This document shows, piece after piece, positions 1-11,938 of a stretch of 49,998 bases of DNA. The position numbers were made by a program, and so were the translations under genes. Position 1 is the first letter of the stretch, and every line of letters starts with the position of its first letter. The notes beneath the pieces are model-generated. The model worked only from the letters and a program-made list of their open reading frames with translations, made no database searches and was not told the origin of the DNA. The stretch is from Paulinella micropora (Eukaryota > Cercozoa > Imbricatea > Euglyphida), in assembly GCA_009731375.1 (NCBI GenBank), contig BJOX01000045.1:187555-237552 (forward strand), given 5' to 3'.

Positions 1-30
1 TAGATAGATGGATGGATGGATGGATGGATG

Positions 31-98
<68 letters not shown>

Positions 99-134
99 TA
101 TAGATATATAGATAGATAGATGGATGGATGGATG

Positions 135-177
<43 letters not shown>

Positions 178-198
178 GGATGGATGGATGGATGGATG

Positions 199-266
<68 letters not shown>

Positions 267-302
267 TATAGATATATAGATAGATAGATGGATGGATGGA
301 TG

Positions 303-345
<43 letters not shown>

Positions 346-480
346 GGATGGATGGATGGATGGATGGATGGATGGATTGATTGATGGATGGATGGATGGA
401 TGGAGAGTTGAGCTAAGCTGAGCTGAGCTGAGCTGAGATGAGAAGAGATGAGATGAGATAGGATGGGATGGGATGGGAGG

Positions 481-518
<38 letters not shown>

Positions 519-632
519 TAGATAGATATATAGATAGATAGATAGATAGATGGATGGATGATAGGGACGGATGGATGGATGGATAGGTAGGTAGGAAGGT
601 AGGTAGGTAGGTAGGTAGTGGTTGGATGGATG

Positions 633-689
<57 letters not shown>

Positions 690-870
690 GTAGATAGAAA
701 GATAGATACATACATATATACATACATACATACATACATACACACATACACACTTACATATGTACATACATACATACATACATACACACACACATACATA
801 CATACATACATACATACATACATGCATACATACAGACATACATACATACATACATACATAGGGTGGTGTA
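1..870. repeat. Microsatellite field (GATA/GATG/CATA)
   Basis: Almost uninterrupted tetranucleotide repeats: GATA and GATG up to about 700, with a short GAGCT/GATGA stretch near 410-475, then CATA to 862. All long ORFs here translate the repeats ([16 protein letters not shown]) and are not genes. Confidence 0.95.
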
Positions 871-875
871 CGAGC

Positions 876-1505
<630 letters not shown>

Positions 1506-1615
1506 TTATTATTATTATTATTACTATTATTATTATTATTGCGGCCGTATACCTGCAAATGCCATTTTGCCCGACACGGCCGGTATTTATTTTATGGCTA
1601 TTATTATTATTATTA

Positions 1616-1680
<65 letters not shown>

Positions 1681-1731
1681 TATAACAACAAGAACAACAA
1701 CAGCAATATATATATATATATATATTTATTA

Positions 1732-1775
<44 letters not shown>

Positions 1776-1850
1776 GCGGCCGTATACCTGCAAATGCCAT
1801 TTTGCCCGACACGGCCGGTATTTATTTTATGGCTATTATTATTATTATCA

Positions 1851-1935
<85 letters not shown>

Positions 1936-1999
1936 CATCATCAGCAGCAGCAGCAGCATCAGCATCATTATCAGCATCATCATTAATCATCATCATTAA

Positions 2000-2036
<37 letters not shown>

Positions 2037-2080
2037 CATCATCATCATCATCATCATCATCGTCGTCGTCGTCGTCGTCG

Positions 2081-2165
<85 letters not shown>

Positions 2166-2222
2166 CTTCATTAGCATTATGAATATTATTATTATTATTA
2201 TTATTATTATTATCGTCATTAC

Positions 2223-2310
<88 letters not shown>
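1506..2310. repeat. ATT microsatellite with a duplicated 60-bp core
   Basis: Mostly (ATT)n with ATC and CGT interruptions. A ~60-bp non-repetitive core beginning GCGGCCGTATACCTGC occurs twice, at 1541-1600 and 1776-1836, each bounded by ATT repeats. The poly-N, poly-I and poly-L ORFs are repeat translations. Confidence 0.9.
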
Positions 2311-2311
<1 letters not shown>

Positions 2312-2314
2312 TTT

Positions 2315-2545
2315 GGACACCGTGATAGCCCAGTGGTCAAGTTCTACCATCTGGGCCCTGTCGCCAGTTCGATTCCCGTCGGTGCCACCAGTATCTTCAT
2401 TGAACATACCGGTCCGTCTGGAAGTGTTGGAACTGCCCGTGCGGGGGTGTCATTAGAGCCTATCGTCAATTCTTCGTACTCCCCTCACGGGTGAGACGAT
2501 GGAGGCGCATGTGCAGATTTGCATCAGCCATTGACCAAGAAGCAC
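2315..2545 (+). repeat. tRNA-derived SINE, copy 1
   Basis: The first ~75 bases look like a tRNA. An acceptor-like stem pairs GACACCG with CGGTGCC (one mismatch), an A-box-like TAGCCCAGTGG and a B-box-like AGTTCGATTCC sit at tRNA spacing, and the tRNA part ends in CCA. A ~150-bp unrelated body follows, then ATT repeats. A second copy lies on the minus strand at 35,945-36,101 and is likewise preceded by ATT repeat. This is the expected structure of a pol III-transcribed SINE. The source tRNA was not determined. Confidence 0.8.
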
Positions 2546-2557
2546 TATTATTTATTA

Positions 2558-2610
<53 letters not shown>

Positions 2611-2756
2611 GTATTATTATGATTATTATTATTATTATTATTATTGTTGTTATTATTATTATTATTATTATTATTAGTATTAGTATTATTATTATTGTTA
2701 TTATTAGGCGCTGCAGCAGGCCTAACGCAATCGTTTAATAAAATGACCATCGCAGG

Positions 2757-2795
<39 letters not shown>
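2546..2795. repeat. ATT and TCTA microsatellites
   Basis: (ATT)n with GTT/AGT interruptions to 2706, a 50-bp single-copy spacer, then (TCTA)n at 2757-2795. Confidence 0.9.
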
Positions 2796-2796
<1 letters not shown>

Positions 2797-3100
2797 GTCG
2801 GTTTATGCTAGACTGTCGATGTCACAGTCTCGAAACTCCATCTGCTTACTGGGTCCTCTGTAATGGAGGTGGGAGCTCGTTCTGCAAGGGGCGCTTATGG
2901 AACGAGCCCTGGCCCCGCCTGGTACTAGGGAGGTTTGAGCTCTCGCAGAGACATGCTGTCGAGAGAGCTCTTCTGGTATCGCCTGTATTAGTCCCTTCCG
3001 TGCAAACATCACGGCTTAGCTGGGCATCGGGTTAATACTTTGCCCACAGACTTCCTTGGTTGGCGAAATCAGAAGCTCCTTTTTTCTGACATGAGTCGAT
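2796..3100. other. Single-copy stretch, no supported gene
   Basis: About 300 bases of non-repetitive sequence between TCTA tracts. A 76-codon plus-strand reading frame (2805-3035) has no recognisable domain and no second copy in the window. I see no RNA gene or element boundary. Confidence 0.5.
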
Positions 3101-3172
3101 ATCTCATCTATCTATCTATCTACCTACCTACCTAACTTACTACGTAGGCTCGTCGGGTGTGCGCATATCTAT

Positions 3173-3213
<41 letters not shown>

Positions 3214-3445
3214 TATATGTAATACATATATGTACATATACATACATACATACATAAATACACACATATATATATATACATACATATATATATGCATATA
3301 TATATATACATATATATGTATATATATAAATATATATATATATATAGGCTCTTTGTCGGGTGTGGGCAATCCTGGACAAGTGCAGTATTACACTCGCGAG
3401 GTGAGATAGATAGATGGATAGATAGATGGATAGATAGATAGATAT

Positions 3446-3532
<87 letters not shown>

Positions 3533-3534
3533 TT

Positions 3535-3583
<49 letters not shown>

Positions 3584-3782
3584 GGATAGATAGATAGATG
3601 GATAGATGGATAGATAGATGGATAGATAGATGGATAGATGGATAGATAAATAGATAGATAGGTAGGTAGGTAGGAAGGAAGGAAGACAGACAGAGCGAGA
3701 GAGAGAGAGAGAGAGAAGAGAGAAGAGTAAGAGAGGAGAGAGAGAGAGAGAGCGAGAGCGAGAGAGAGAGAGAGAGAGCGAG

Positions 3783-3829
<47 letters not shown>

Positions 3830-3916
3830 GGAGAAGAGTGAGGGAGGAGAGTGAGGGAGAGAGAGAGCGGGAGAGAGAGAGAGAGAGGGAGCTAGATAGC
3901 TAGATAGCTAGATAGT

Positions 3917-3993
<77 letters not shown>

Positions 3994-4145
3994 GGTAGGT
4001 AGGTAGGTAGGTAGGTAGGTAGATAGATAGGTAGGTAGGTGGATAGATAGGTAGGTAGGTAGGTAGGTAGGTAGATAGATAGGTAGATAGATAGGTAGAT
4101 AGATAGATAGGTAGATAGGTAGGCAGGTAGGTAGGTAGGTAGTTG
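3101..4145. repeat. TCTA, TA, GATA and GA microsatellites
   Basis: TCTA/CCTA (3100-3135), TA/CATA (3175-3345), GATA/GATG (3405-3660), impure (GA)n (3692-3890), then GATA/GGTA (3898-4140). No coding capacity beyond repeat translations. Confidence 0.92.
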
Positions 4146-4169
4146 CTGACATAAACAGTGTGACACTGG

Positions 4170-4790
4170 CGATAAACATACATACATACATACATACATG
4201 CATACATGCATACATACATACATGCATAGATACATGCATACATATATACATACATGCATACATACATACATACATACATACATACGTACGTAGGTACGTA
4301 CAATGATGCATACACAGGGGCGTGGGGGGGCTATGTTATTACCACATGCATACATACATACATACATACATACATACGTATGTACGTACGTACAATGATA
4401 CATACACAGGGGCGTGGGGGGGCTATGTTATTACTACATACATACATACATACATACATACATACGTATGTACGTACGTACAATGATACATACACAGGGA
4501 CGCAGGGGGGCTATGTTATTACTACATACATACATACATACATACATACATACATACATACGTACGTAGGTACGTGATACATACACAGGGGCGTGGGGGG
4601 GCTATGTTATCACTACATACATACATACATACATACGTATGTAGGTACGTACAATGATACATACACAGGAGCGCCGGGGGGGGGGGGGGGTTTTTTTTTT
4701 NNNNNNNNNNTACATACATACATACGTACGTACGTACGTACAATGATGCATACACAGGGGCGCGGGGGGGCTATGTTATCACGTACTGGC
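4170..4790 (+). repeat. Composite array: CATA repeat plus 45-bp core, six copies
   Basis: (CATA)n alternates with a ~45-bp core running from ACAATGATACATACACAG through a G7 run to CTATGTTATTAC. Cores lie near 4299, 4391, 4480, 4574, 4650 and 4738. The fifth is cut off in a long G/T homopolymer next to a 10-N gap (4701-4710). Core and microsatellite have been amplified together. Confidence 0.88.
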
Positions 4791-4800
4791 GGAGTTAGAG

Positions 4801-4801
4801 G

Positions 4802-4852
<51 letters not shown>

Positions 4853-5007
4853 ATGCCTACCTATCTATCTATCTACCTACCTACCTACCTACCTACCTAC
4901 CTATCTATCTATCTATCTATATACCTATCTACCTATCTATCTACCTATCTACCTACCTACCTACCTACCATCTTTCTACCTATCTACTCATCCACCTACC
5001 TACCTAC

Positions 5008-5058
<51 letters not shown>
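4801..5058. repeat. TCTA/CCTA microsatellite
   Basis: Tetranucleotide repeat TCTA with blocks of CCTA; reading frames give YLSIYLSI and YLPTYLPT. Confidence 0.95.
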
Positions 5059-5500
5059 GGGCGGCACACGCCTGTCGCACAACAACTTGCTGAACCAGCC
5101 GGCCCTTTCAGCAGCAGCGGCAACAATACTGTGCAAGGGATTGTGCAAGCAGGCGGCGGAGGCCCGGCCGGAACCGTTACGAACGTTACGTACGTTACGT
5201 CGCTAGCAGCAGGCGGCGGCGGCGACTAGCAAGTAGTAGTAGCAGCAGTACTAGTAGGCAGTAGTAGCAAAAACGGGGGGAACATAGGAAACGAATGTGG
5301 AGAGCAGTAGCGATAACGGTGGGAATTCTCATCGCGCGGCGGTGGACAACACCAACGGTAATAACGGTGGAATTGGGGCAAACAACCAAAACCGAAGCCG
5401 AAACGGCCGAACTAACGGCAACGAGGAGGCGGTCGGCGACTGGGTAGCGGGCTGGGAAAGAGCACTACGAATAGATCATTAAGTTAACGTTTAAGACGGG
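5059..5500. other. GC-rich single-copy stretch, no supported gene
   Basis: Non-repetitive, rich in GGCGGC, AGTAGT and GTTACG motifs. A 61-codon Asn/Gly/Arg-rich frame (5297-5482) has no ATG start and looks like translated low complexity. Nothing else recognised. Confidence 0.5.
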
Positions 5501-5972
5501 AATGCTCGCATCTCCGTCGATACAAGTGATACGATAGCTCAAGCCATCATTAGAAAGCTCAGGACAAGAGCTTTCCAATGGTGTGCTCTCAACAGATTGA
5601 TTGAGAAGAATGAGCTCAGGACAAGACCTTTCCAATGGTGTGCTCTCAACAGATTGATTGAGAAGAATGAGCGTCAAACTTGGACTGCTCTGCCACTTGA
5701 TTGTAATAGTTCTTGCGGAATGCCTGTGTCTTGGCTACTTCTTGTTCTTGTATGTATGTATACATTACATACATTACATGCATTACATACATTGCATGCA
5801 TTACATACATTACAAGATCTATTACATACATTACATTACATACCTTACATAGCTTAGAACGAAGCGCTTGAAGTCATTCCTGAGTGTTGTCAAGAAGTGA
5901 GAGAATTTCTTATGATAGAAAACGTTTACAGAGAGGGGTTTTCTAGTCATTTAACTACTACTACTACTTCTT

Positions 5973-6019
<47 letters not shown>

Positions 6020-6044
6020 GCTGCTGCTACTGCTACTGCTACTG

Positions 6045-6086
<42 letters not shown>

Positions 6087-6178
6087 TGCTATACACTTGC
6101 ACGTACATACACATAAATATGCAACGTATATACAATCATACAAGGCGGGGGCCCTTCTCATATAAAAATGAATGTCGA

Positions 6179-6234
<56 letters not shown>

Positions 6235-6403
6235 TTGCGCATATTCATGCTAGCCCTAGCCCGCCTCCTACACTTATCTTCAAGACCTATTGTACTTATC
6301 CTTAATACTTACAGCACCTCATCTGCTCTGTCTGAGTGTGATTCGCGTGTGTGATATTGTGTCATTTTATCGCTCAGAAATAACATGTTTATATATATAT
6401 ATG

Positions 6404-6456
<53 letters not shown>

Positions 6457-7720
6457 GTTGTGTAATTAGGATTTGCATATAATCGGTGTTGTGAACGCGG
6501 TATTTCTGGGGTAATGAGAAGTTTTTTGTCTTTAAGTACAACGAGCAATAACTTGAAAAGATTCGTTCTCAGCCAGTTTTGATGTCTGCGGCTTGTGCAT
6601 TGGCTCATTTGAAAGCTCTCAACAAGAGCTTTCTACTCAGCCATTTATACAGGCTGCAGGCTATGGGTGCAAATATCAGCTAAGATCGAAGAGCTTGAAG
6701 TCGTGGCTCTTTGTACTTAAGAACTACAAACATCTCAATTCAACTGGCGAAACGATCCAACTTTGAACGTACCGTTCTCAGTCAGTATGTTTAAGGTACG
6801 AAAATTCTCAGCATGTCATTTGAAAGCCCTTGCTTCGAGCTTTCAAAGTCTGTCTTTTGATTCATTGTAGCAATACTGTTGACACACACACACACACACA
6901 AAAAGGAAAAAAGGAAAAGAAGAAGGAAGATCAAAGTTGGTCGAGTTTGCCAGTTGAATGTCGCCGTGTTGTTTAACGCGGGAAGAAGCAGGCATGCTTG
7001 CCATGCAAAATTACACATTGCAGAAAGAGCGTGCGTACTATTTGTTCATGTTCATGTATTTCTTGGCCGCCGAAAAAAAACTGTACATCACTGTACATAT
7101 TCAGGTGTGTACGTGAAAAGCTACATATATCTCTCATACATACATAGGTAGGAAATAGGTTTGTCGTGCTGTTTTACATATCATAAGTCATACCCCCGCC
7201 TTGATAGTTTTTCCTAGTTCTTAGTGTCATTTCCGATTTCACGTTGCTTACACTTACATGGGCGTGTAGCCTGTTTCTCTTAACATTTCCCCCAAAGATA
7301 CATCGATTGATCTTACAGTTGTATCTGCTTGTAGTCTGTTTTCTCCCTGGCAGGGCGAGGTGTGAGATCGAAGATGTTATTACTAAGGACAGTAAGTGGT
7401 GAAACTGCCCAACTTTGCGCTCAGCTTTCTCAGTCATTAGTAAGGCTATGACAAGTCTGAAGGCGCCATACGAAAGCTTAGGACAAAGGCTTTCGAAGCA
7501 TGTATTCAGCTTGGTCGTATCTCAAATATTGATTGAGGAAAATGGGTTCGAAGTTGGGGTGTTGCCATTTGCATGACCCCAGTAATATGAATATTCCTTT
7601 CCAGAGACATCTTTTAGGGATGTGCAAGTATGAAGAATAATTACTTATTCTTATCGATGTGATGAATGCGCAAATTCATCCATACTGACCGTGTCAAGCT
7701 GTGGCTGTTTTCCAACTCAG
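5500..7720. repeat. Cluster of short foldback elements (GAAAGCTC family)
   Basis: Partial copies of one short family recur around 5540-5690 (two tandem halves), 6600-6690, 6720-6960 and 7440-7590. Each has a central hairpin of GAAAGCTC...GAGCTTTC type, flanked by arms reading ATTGATTGAGAA and TTCTCAATCAAT and by TTGGxxxxTTTGCCACTTGAATGTC-like ends. Between copies are (TACAT)n (5758-5850), (ACT)n (5957-6085), (GA)n (6183-6231), (TA)n (6391-6455) and a short (CA)n (6882-6900). No coding sequence is supported. Confidence 0.7.
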
Positions 7721-7724
7721 GTTG

Positions 7725-7967
7725 CTTTGTATTACTGTGGACATTGAAGTGGCAAAACATTCAAACTTTGACTTCATCTTTCTCAATCAATCTTTGAGAT
7801 TCGGAAATGCAGCGCACACCGTTGGAAAGCTCTTATCCTAAGCTTTCCAATGCTGGCTTCAGATTTGTCGTGTCACTTAGATTGATGGAGAACGAGGAGA
7901 TCAAAGTTAGATAGTTTGCCACTTGAATGTCCTCAGTAATATTACTGAGGACGTTCGTAGCAACATT
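7725..7967. mobile_element. Foldback/MITE-like element, most complete copy
   Basis: Ends read GGACATTGAAGTGGCAAAA on the left and TTTGCCACTTGAATGTCC near 7914-7931, a terminal inverted repeat. Inside are TTCTCAATCAAT (7785), the central GGAAAGCTC/GAGCTTTCC-type hairpin around 7825-7850, and ATTGATGGAGAA (7882). A small palindrome, CCTCAGTAATATTACTGAGG, separates it from the next copy, where the long inverted arm begins. No ORF, so non-autonomous; no matching transposase was identified in the window. Confidence 0.65.
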
Positions 7968-8551
7968 ATCCAACCTCGACCTCATCGTTCTCCATCAAAG
8001 AGATACGAATATGCTGAAGCCAGCATTTGAAAGCTCAGGACCAGAGCTTTGCAAGGTGTGCTCTGAATTTGTTGCCTTAGATATTGATTGAGAAAGATGA
8101 TGTCAAAGTTGGGTAAGTTTGCCCCTTGAACGACACCCGCAGCAATAGTGCATGCCTGTCATCTGATGCGCCCATACGCAGCTCTTTTCCAGCCTCTACA
8201 TCCTTACACAGTACACGTGGTTCCTATCCTTTTCCGACGTTACCCGGAATACCGTTACTTGGGTAGTTTAATTTGTCATAGTGACTGATAATACGAATTC
8301 CACTTATTTATTTAATCACACAGTGGACACTATACTATGCCACTCTAGTGGCTGTATTGACTTAATCAGTCTTACTAGTAATTTCTAGATAAGTAGCCAG
8401 TAACTGGGGATACAGTCATTATATTGACCTCTACCTTAGTTAAGTAACGCTTATCTTAGTTTTGTGATGTGTAGTTCTCAGAAATCACTTTATTAAATTG
8501 CCTTCCCTTTAGTGTGAGACTGACTCAGGGGACTCTGAAAGGAGTTGGTAA

Positions 8552-9001
8552 ATGCCTCCAAAGATGAGCACGCTGAATTGCTCAAAGCTTATGAGCCTTG
8601 AGGCAGAAAAGGGATTCAGCTTCTCACTGAAGCAAACAATGAGTGCAATACCCATCTTAGATGTAAGCAATAGAGGATACTCTGACTTTAGGTACAAGTT
8701 GGAGAAACTATGCCGAATGCATAAGTGACTGGCACGGGGAATGTGTGAAGCTAGCCTTCACCACTGTCAACACCGCAAGAGCAAAGCTTAAGTACCCCGG
8801 CCTCAGTATGACCACGCTGAGGCGATGGATCACTCTACTACTCGGAGAGGAGAGCGAGTTACCTGAAGAACATGTGTCGGAAGACACCGAGTCAGAGATT
8901 CCCGACAGAGTCAGAAACCCTTCAGAAACACTAAGAGAAGAACTAAGAGAAGAACTGACAGAAGCAGAGACAGTGTACTACTACGATACTAACTTGAATT
9001 A
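8552..9001 (+). pseudogene. Small disrupted ORF upstream of retroelement, left copy
   Basis: An ATG at 8552, directly after an in-frame TAA, opens 58 codons (MPPKMSTLNCSK...) to a TGA at 8726. The adjacent frame is open across this point and runs through 8745-9001, ending in an acidic tail with tandem LREELREEL and YYYDTNLN. The two frames read naturally as one ~150-aa protein with a single one-base frameshift at about 8720. I do not recognise the protein. The mirrored copy carries the same break, so it predates the arm duplication or is a shared consensus error. Confidence 0.45.
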
Positions 9002-9162
9002 AAGACATAACACACAAGCTATTACTGTCGACATTCAAATTAGCTCACAAAAATAGATAAATGTATATGAAAAGTTTGACTTGTATTAAAAATTTAACCT
9101 ATAAAAAAATTAACCTATATAAAAAGTTTGACCTATACAAAAAAGGTTGACCTATTAATATA

Positions 9163-9460
9163 TCACTAAGGAACTACAAATATTTACCTTTACCTTTAAT
9201 AATGGCAGATTATTTACAATGTAAAACAGCGAAATCCAAGTTATTTCCATTTTTACCAGTAATTTCCCTTCCCAGGTGCACCTGACAATTTCCTTTTTAC
9301 TTTGACAATTTCCTCTTTTACACATATCAACTTGTATTTTTCTCTCACTGGCCGTACGAACGAACCTTCCACTCTAACACAACTACATCCGTTACAATAC
9401 AACCAAAACCAATTCCCTTCCAAAGACTTCCCTCTCAGAACCTTCAAAGTGAGCACAGCT
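9163..9460 (+). repeat. Retroelement terminal direct repeat (pLTR), left 5'
   Basis: A 298-bp unit starting TCACTAAGGAACTACAAAT and ending GAGCACAGCT. Copies in the window: 12,910-13,076 (truncated, same strand), and on the opposite strand 24,085-24,385, 30,985-31,282 and 32,623-32,905. It flanks the retroelement as a direct repeat, as pseudo-LTRs do in Penelope-like elements. It lacks the TG...CA ends of retroviral LTRs. Confidence 0.85.
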
Positions 9461-9664
9461 CGCACACACTAATCAACATACTTACACTGCCCTTTACCTT
9501 GCCCTTACCCTAAAACCAAAAACAAAACCCTACACTTACTTGTACTGCAAAGCAAAGGGGCGAGCACGGTCACTCGTGGTCTGGTAAACCCCTGTTAATA
9601 AATAACTATTCTTGAAAGTTAAATTGGCATCCTCGCCCTCCTTAGGGTTCGGGATTCGACACGT

Positions 9665-9680
9665 CTGGCTCACCAGACCG
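9665..9680 (+). other. Perfect hairpin before the first retroelement ORF
   Basis: GTCTGG-CTCA-CCAGAC is a 6-bp perfect stem 8 nt upstream of the ATG at 9688. Mirrored at 30,765-30,780. Its role is unknown. Confidence 0.5.
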
Positions 9681-9687
9681 CCTACGA

Positions 9688-10325
9688 ATGAGCAATCTTC
9701 GTAGAGACAAGCCCTCACGCTCTGGCGAAGACTCAAGGAGTTACAAGTATGGACATCCAGATCGAAGACGTTATGGCTCAGACCGAAGGAGAAGCAGGTC
9801 AACTTCACCATACAGTGGAAGAAGGTCGAGTTCCCCTCGCAACACCTACCGACATAACCCCAACAACAGCATGATACGAGACGTCGTCATGAGGAGCAGA
9901 GAGGACGAAGCCCAGCTGGAAGCCAACATAGCTCCTACTCAGGCAAGAGACGATCCCCTTCCCCACGAACAAACAGACGCTATTCTCCAAACAGCAACAG
10001 ACCACGTACCCACAGAAGCGAACAACACACCCGACATGGCTCAACCTCACGACAAAGCTCTAAGCAAAGCTACGAGATCAACCCTCGTCACTCTACACGA
10101 AGACAAGAACAAGCTTGTTCACGCTCTCAATCGGCCTCCACTACAGCCACTACACCCACAAAGCAGGAATATGGTGCCTCATTCAACCCCCCTGATCCCT
10201 ATGGAAAAGGTATGGAACGTATCTGGAAAAAAAGAGAGAAGAGGAAAAGAAGAACGAACAGCAGCAAGCAAAACAACGACCTCGAAACAAACACCAAGCC
10301 ACCCCACTGCACTTTGATCGCTTAG
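9688..10325 (+). CDS. Retroelement ORF1 N-part, SR-rich RNA-binding-like, left copy (frameshifted)
   Basis: ATG 9688 opens a frame rich in Arg-Ser, with RRSRSTSPYS and RRSSSPRN within the first ~60 residues. After about 9860 the SR character moves to the adjacent frame (GKRRSPSPRTNRRYS), which is open from ~9858 to TAG 10,323. The original frame stays open to 10,317 but becomes featureless. The likely product is one basic SR-type protein crossing a one-base shift near 9860-9880. Such domains usually bind RNA or proteins, which would fit a gag-like packaging role; this is inference. The mirrored copy is identical here. Confidence 0.6.
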
Positions 10326-11536
10326 CAACTTTGGACGTCTGCCACACCACTCTCTTCATGCAATTTACCAATGGACAAGCTAACGACTGGAAATACGACC
10401 TACTCTCAAAGAGTCAAAAGGTAGAACTGGGTGCTGAGAACGATCAAGAGCCCAAAGACGAGGAACGCATCAACGAATGGATCAAGATTCCCCCGTCGCG
10501 AACTCCACGCCCTCCACTCCTCATCCCATTCTACGGAGGACCACACCGTAACTTTATTGAAACTCTTATGGCCCAAATCAAGGACAACTCAACCAACAAA
10601 ATCAAACGATCAGCCCTAGACATGGCCATGATTGAAGCAGCAAAGGCAGGTCATGTCCGATCTCCGAAAGATCCAAAACTGCAATGCATCTCGTTTGAAG
10701 GTATGATGTTCCTTCTCTCCAAAAACGGATACTGGTCTTGGAAGTTAGTATCACACCTTTACGACCGTCTACATGCCGTTCACATCTCCACTGAACGTGA
10801 ACCCGGTACGCGAGAGAATGAAGCTCTAACAGCGAATGAGATCATGCGTCATTCCCATTTCTCCCACATCTCCAGCCTTTGGTTTGACACCCTCAAGAAG
10901 TCCGTTCATCAACAGAAACAACAGTGGAAAATGGGAGAAGCACTCAACGATTGCCTAGCAAAAGCCCTCCTCTCAATGCTGTCCTACATCGAGTCACACT
11001 ACGAAGATGCTAACTGCATCGTCAAGGACTTCCGCCAAGTACCGATCAGACCCACTCAGCAACGCACACTACACCCATCTGGCGAATTCGAAACAGAACA
11101 TCCGGGAGCACTTGCACGAGAACCTGCACCTGCAATTATCAAACGAAAAGATAGAACTGCCCCTTCCGACGTAACAAAACCGACCAAGAGGAGTAAGAAG
11201 GAATCGACTGGTGAAGCCACCTGCGAGCTTACTAACACTGAAGATACGACTACCACTGCCAACAAACAAAACATGGCGAAAACTGCGAACACAGACCCTC
11301 TGGAACATGCATCTCAAGCAAGCAGCTCATCGAGCTCCCGTTCGGAATCCCCCTTGCCATCATCGCAACCGCCCTCCTGCCTGCAAAACTACCGAAAGCA
11401 GCATCTGGCAAGCAAGAACGACAACAGCAACTGCAAGAAGAGGAAGACGACGAAGAAGAAGAGGAGATGGTCCCCCCTACCCGCTTTCGCAACTCCCATG
11501 CCATGCTCTTCCATCAAAGCCTCTGCCCTTATCTAA
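10220..11536 (+). CDS. Retroelement gag-like ORF, left copy
   Basis: A 401-codon frame from 10,331. Its first codon there is TTG, and the frame is already open from about 10,220, entering from the SR-rich frame by a -1 step at an A7 run (10,227-10,233). The first ATG in frame gives MQFTNGQANDW. The N-terminal ~250 residues look globular and largely helical (SKNGYWSWKLVSHLYDRL, SLWFDTLKKSV); the C-terminal third is Lys/Ser/Thr-rich. No zinc knuckle is visible. The position upstream of GIY-YIG/RT suggests a nucleocapsid-like role. From about 11,340 a neighbouring frame carries a more protein-like acidic tract (LQEEEDDEEEEEM), implying another frameshift. The translation is identical in the right copy. 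Confidence 0.6.
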   Translation, partial: YLEKKREEEKKNEQQQAKQRPRNKHQATPLHFDRLATLDVCHTTLFMQFTNGQANDWKYDLLSKSQKVELGAENDQEPKDEERINEWIKIPPSRTPRPPLLIPFYGGPHRNFIETLMAQIKDNSTNKIKRSALDMAMIEAAKAGHVRSPKDPKLQCISFEGMMFLLSKNGYWSWKLVSHLYDRLHAVHISTEREPGTRENEALTANEIMRHSHFSHISSLWFDTLKKSVHQQKQQWKMGEALNDCLAKALLSMLSYIESHYEDANCIVKDFRQVPIRPTQQRTLHPSGEFETEHPGALAREPAPAIIKRKDRTAPSDVTKPTKRSKKESTGEATCELTNTEDTTTTANKQNMAKTANTDPLEHASQASSSSSSRSESPLPSSQPPSCLQNYRKQHLASKNDNSNCKKRKTTKKKRRWSPLPAFATPMPCSSIKASALI

Positions 11537-11933
11537 AATCTCAGCCTACTACACCTCCGGTGACCCTGCCGATGACGATGAACCTGATATACTAGCAGAT
11601 GACGCTATCCTATTCACTGCTCTAGGGCATGACCCACGACCTAAACATCTCCGTCTTTCACGAAGACAAGCAAGGCTACAAGCGAGGTCACTGCCCAACC
11701 CAATCAACTTTTCTAACTTGCCCTTGCCTCGAACTATAGCCCGACGTCAAGTCAATGCGGCTTCCCTGACCCCGAGCCCATTGGGTTCGTCGTCATCGTC
11801 ATCGTCATCGTCATCATCGTCCTCGTCATCTTCGTCGACAACTCAAGCCCGTGCCAATATTGGCCCGGAAAACCAACTCCTTACATACCAACTTGCTGAT
11901 AAAGAGCATAGCGCGTTAAAAAAACGCTTCTAG
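11211..11933 (+). CDS. Retroelement ORF1 C-part, left copy
   Basis: A 240-codon frame overlapping the gag-like ORF. Only its second half reads like protein: from about 11,525 it runs ISAYYTSGDPADDDEPDIL, then basic LSRRQARLQARS, a poly-Ser tract (TCG/TCA codons, about 11,788-11,838), and ends HSALKKRF at 11,933. It is best read as the C-terminal continuation of the preceding frames after a frameshift near 11,520. Five bases separate its stop from the next ATG (11,939). No family recognised. Confidence 0.5.
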   Translation: MKPPASLLTLKIRLPLPTNKTWRKLRTQTLWNMHLKQAAHRAPVRNPPCHHRNRPPACKTTESSIWQARTTTATARRGRRRRRRGDGPPYPLSQLPCHALPSKPLPLSKISAYYTSGDPADDDEPDILADDAILFTALGHDPRPKHLRLSRRQARLQARSLPNPINFSNLPLPRTIARRQVNAASLTPSPLGSSSSSSSSSSSSSSSSSTTQARANIGPENQLLTYQLADKEHSALKKRF

Positions 11934-11938
11934 CAAAC

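Noticed and set aside
2315-2390. Functional tRNA gene
   Set aside because: The stems have mismatches, the sequence runs on into a SINE body, and a second copy has the same organisation.
2805-3035. 76-codon plus-strand ORF as a gene
   Set aside because: No recognisable domain, no clear context, and overlapping frames of similar length on the other strand.
5297-5482. Asn/Gly-rich 61-codon ORF
   Set aside because: No ATG start and low-complexity composition.
9163-9460. Hammerhead ribozyme in the terminal repeat
   Set aside because: Such ribozymes occur in Penelope-like pseudo-LTRs, but I found no CTGATGA core with a matching GAAA segment on either strand of the repeat.
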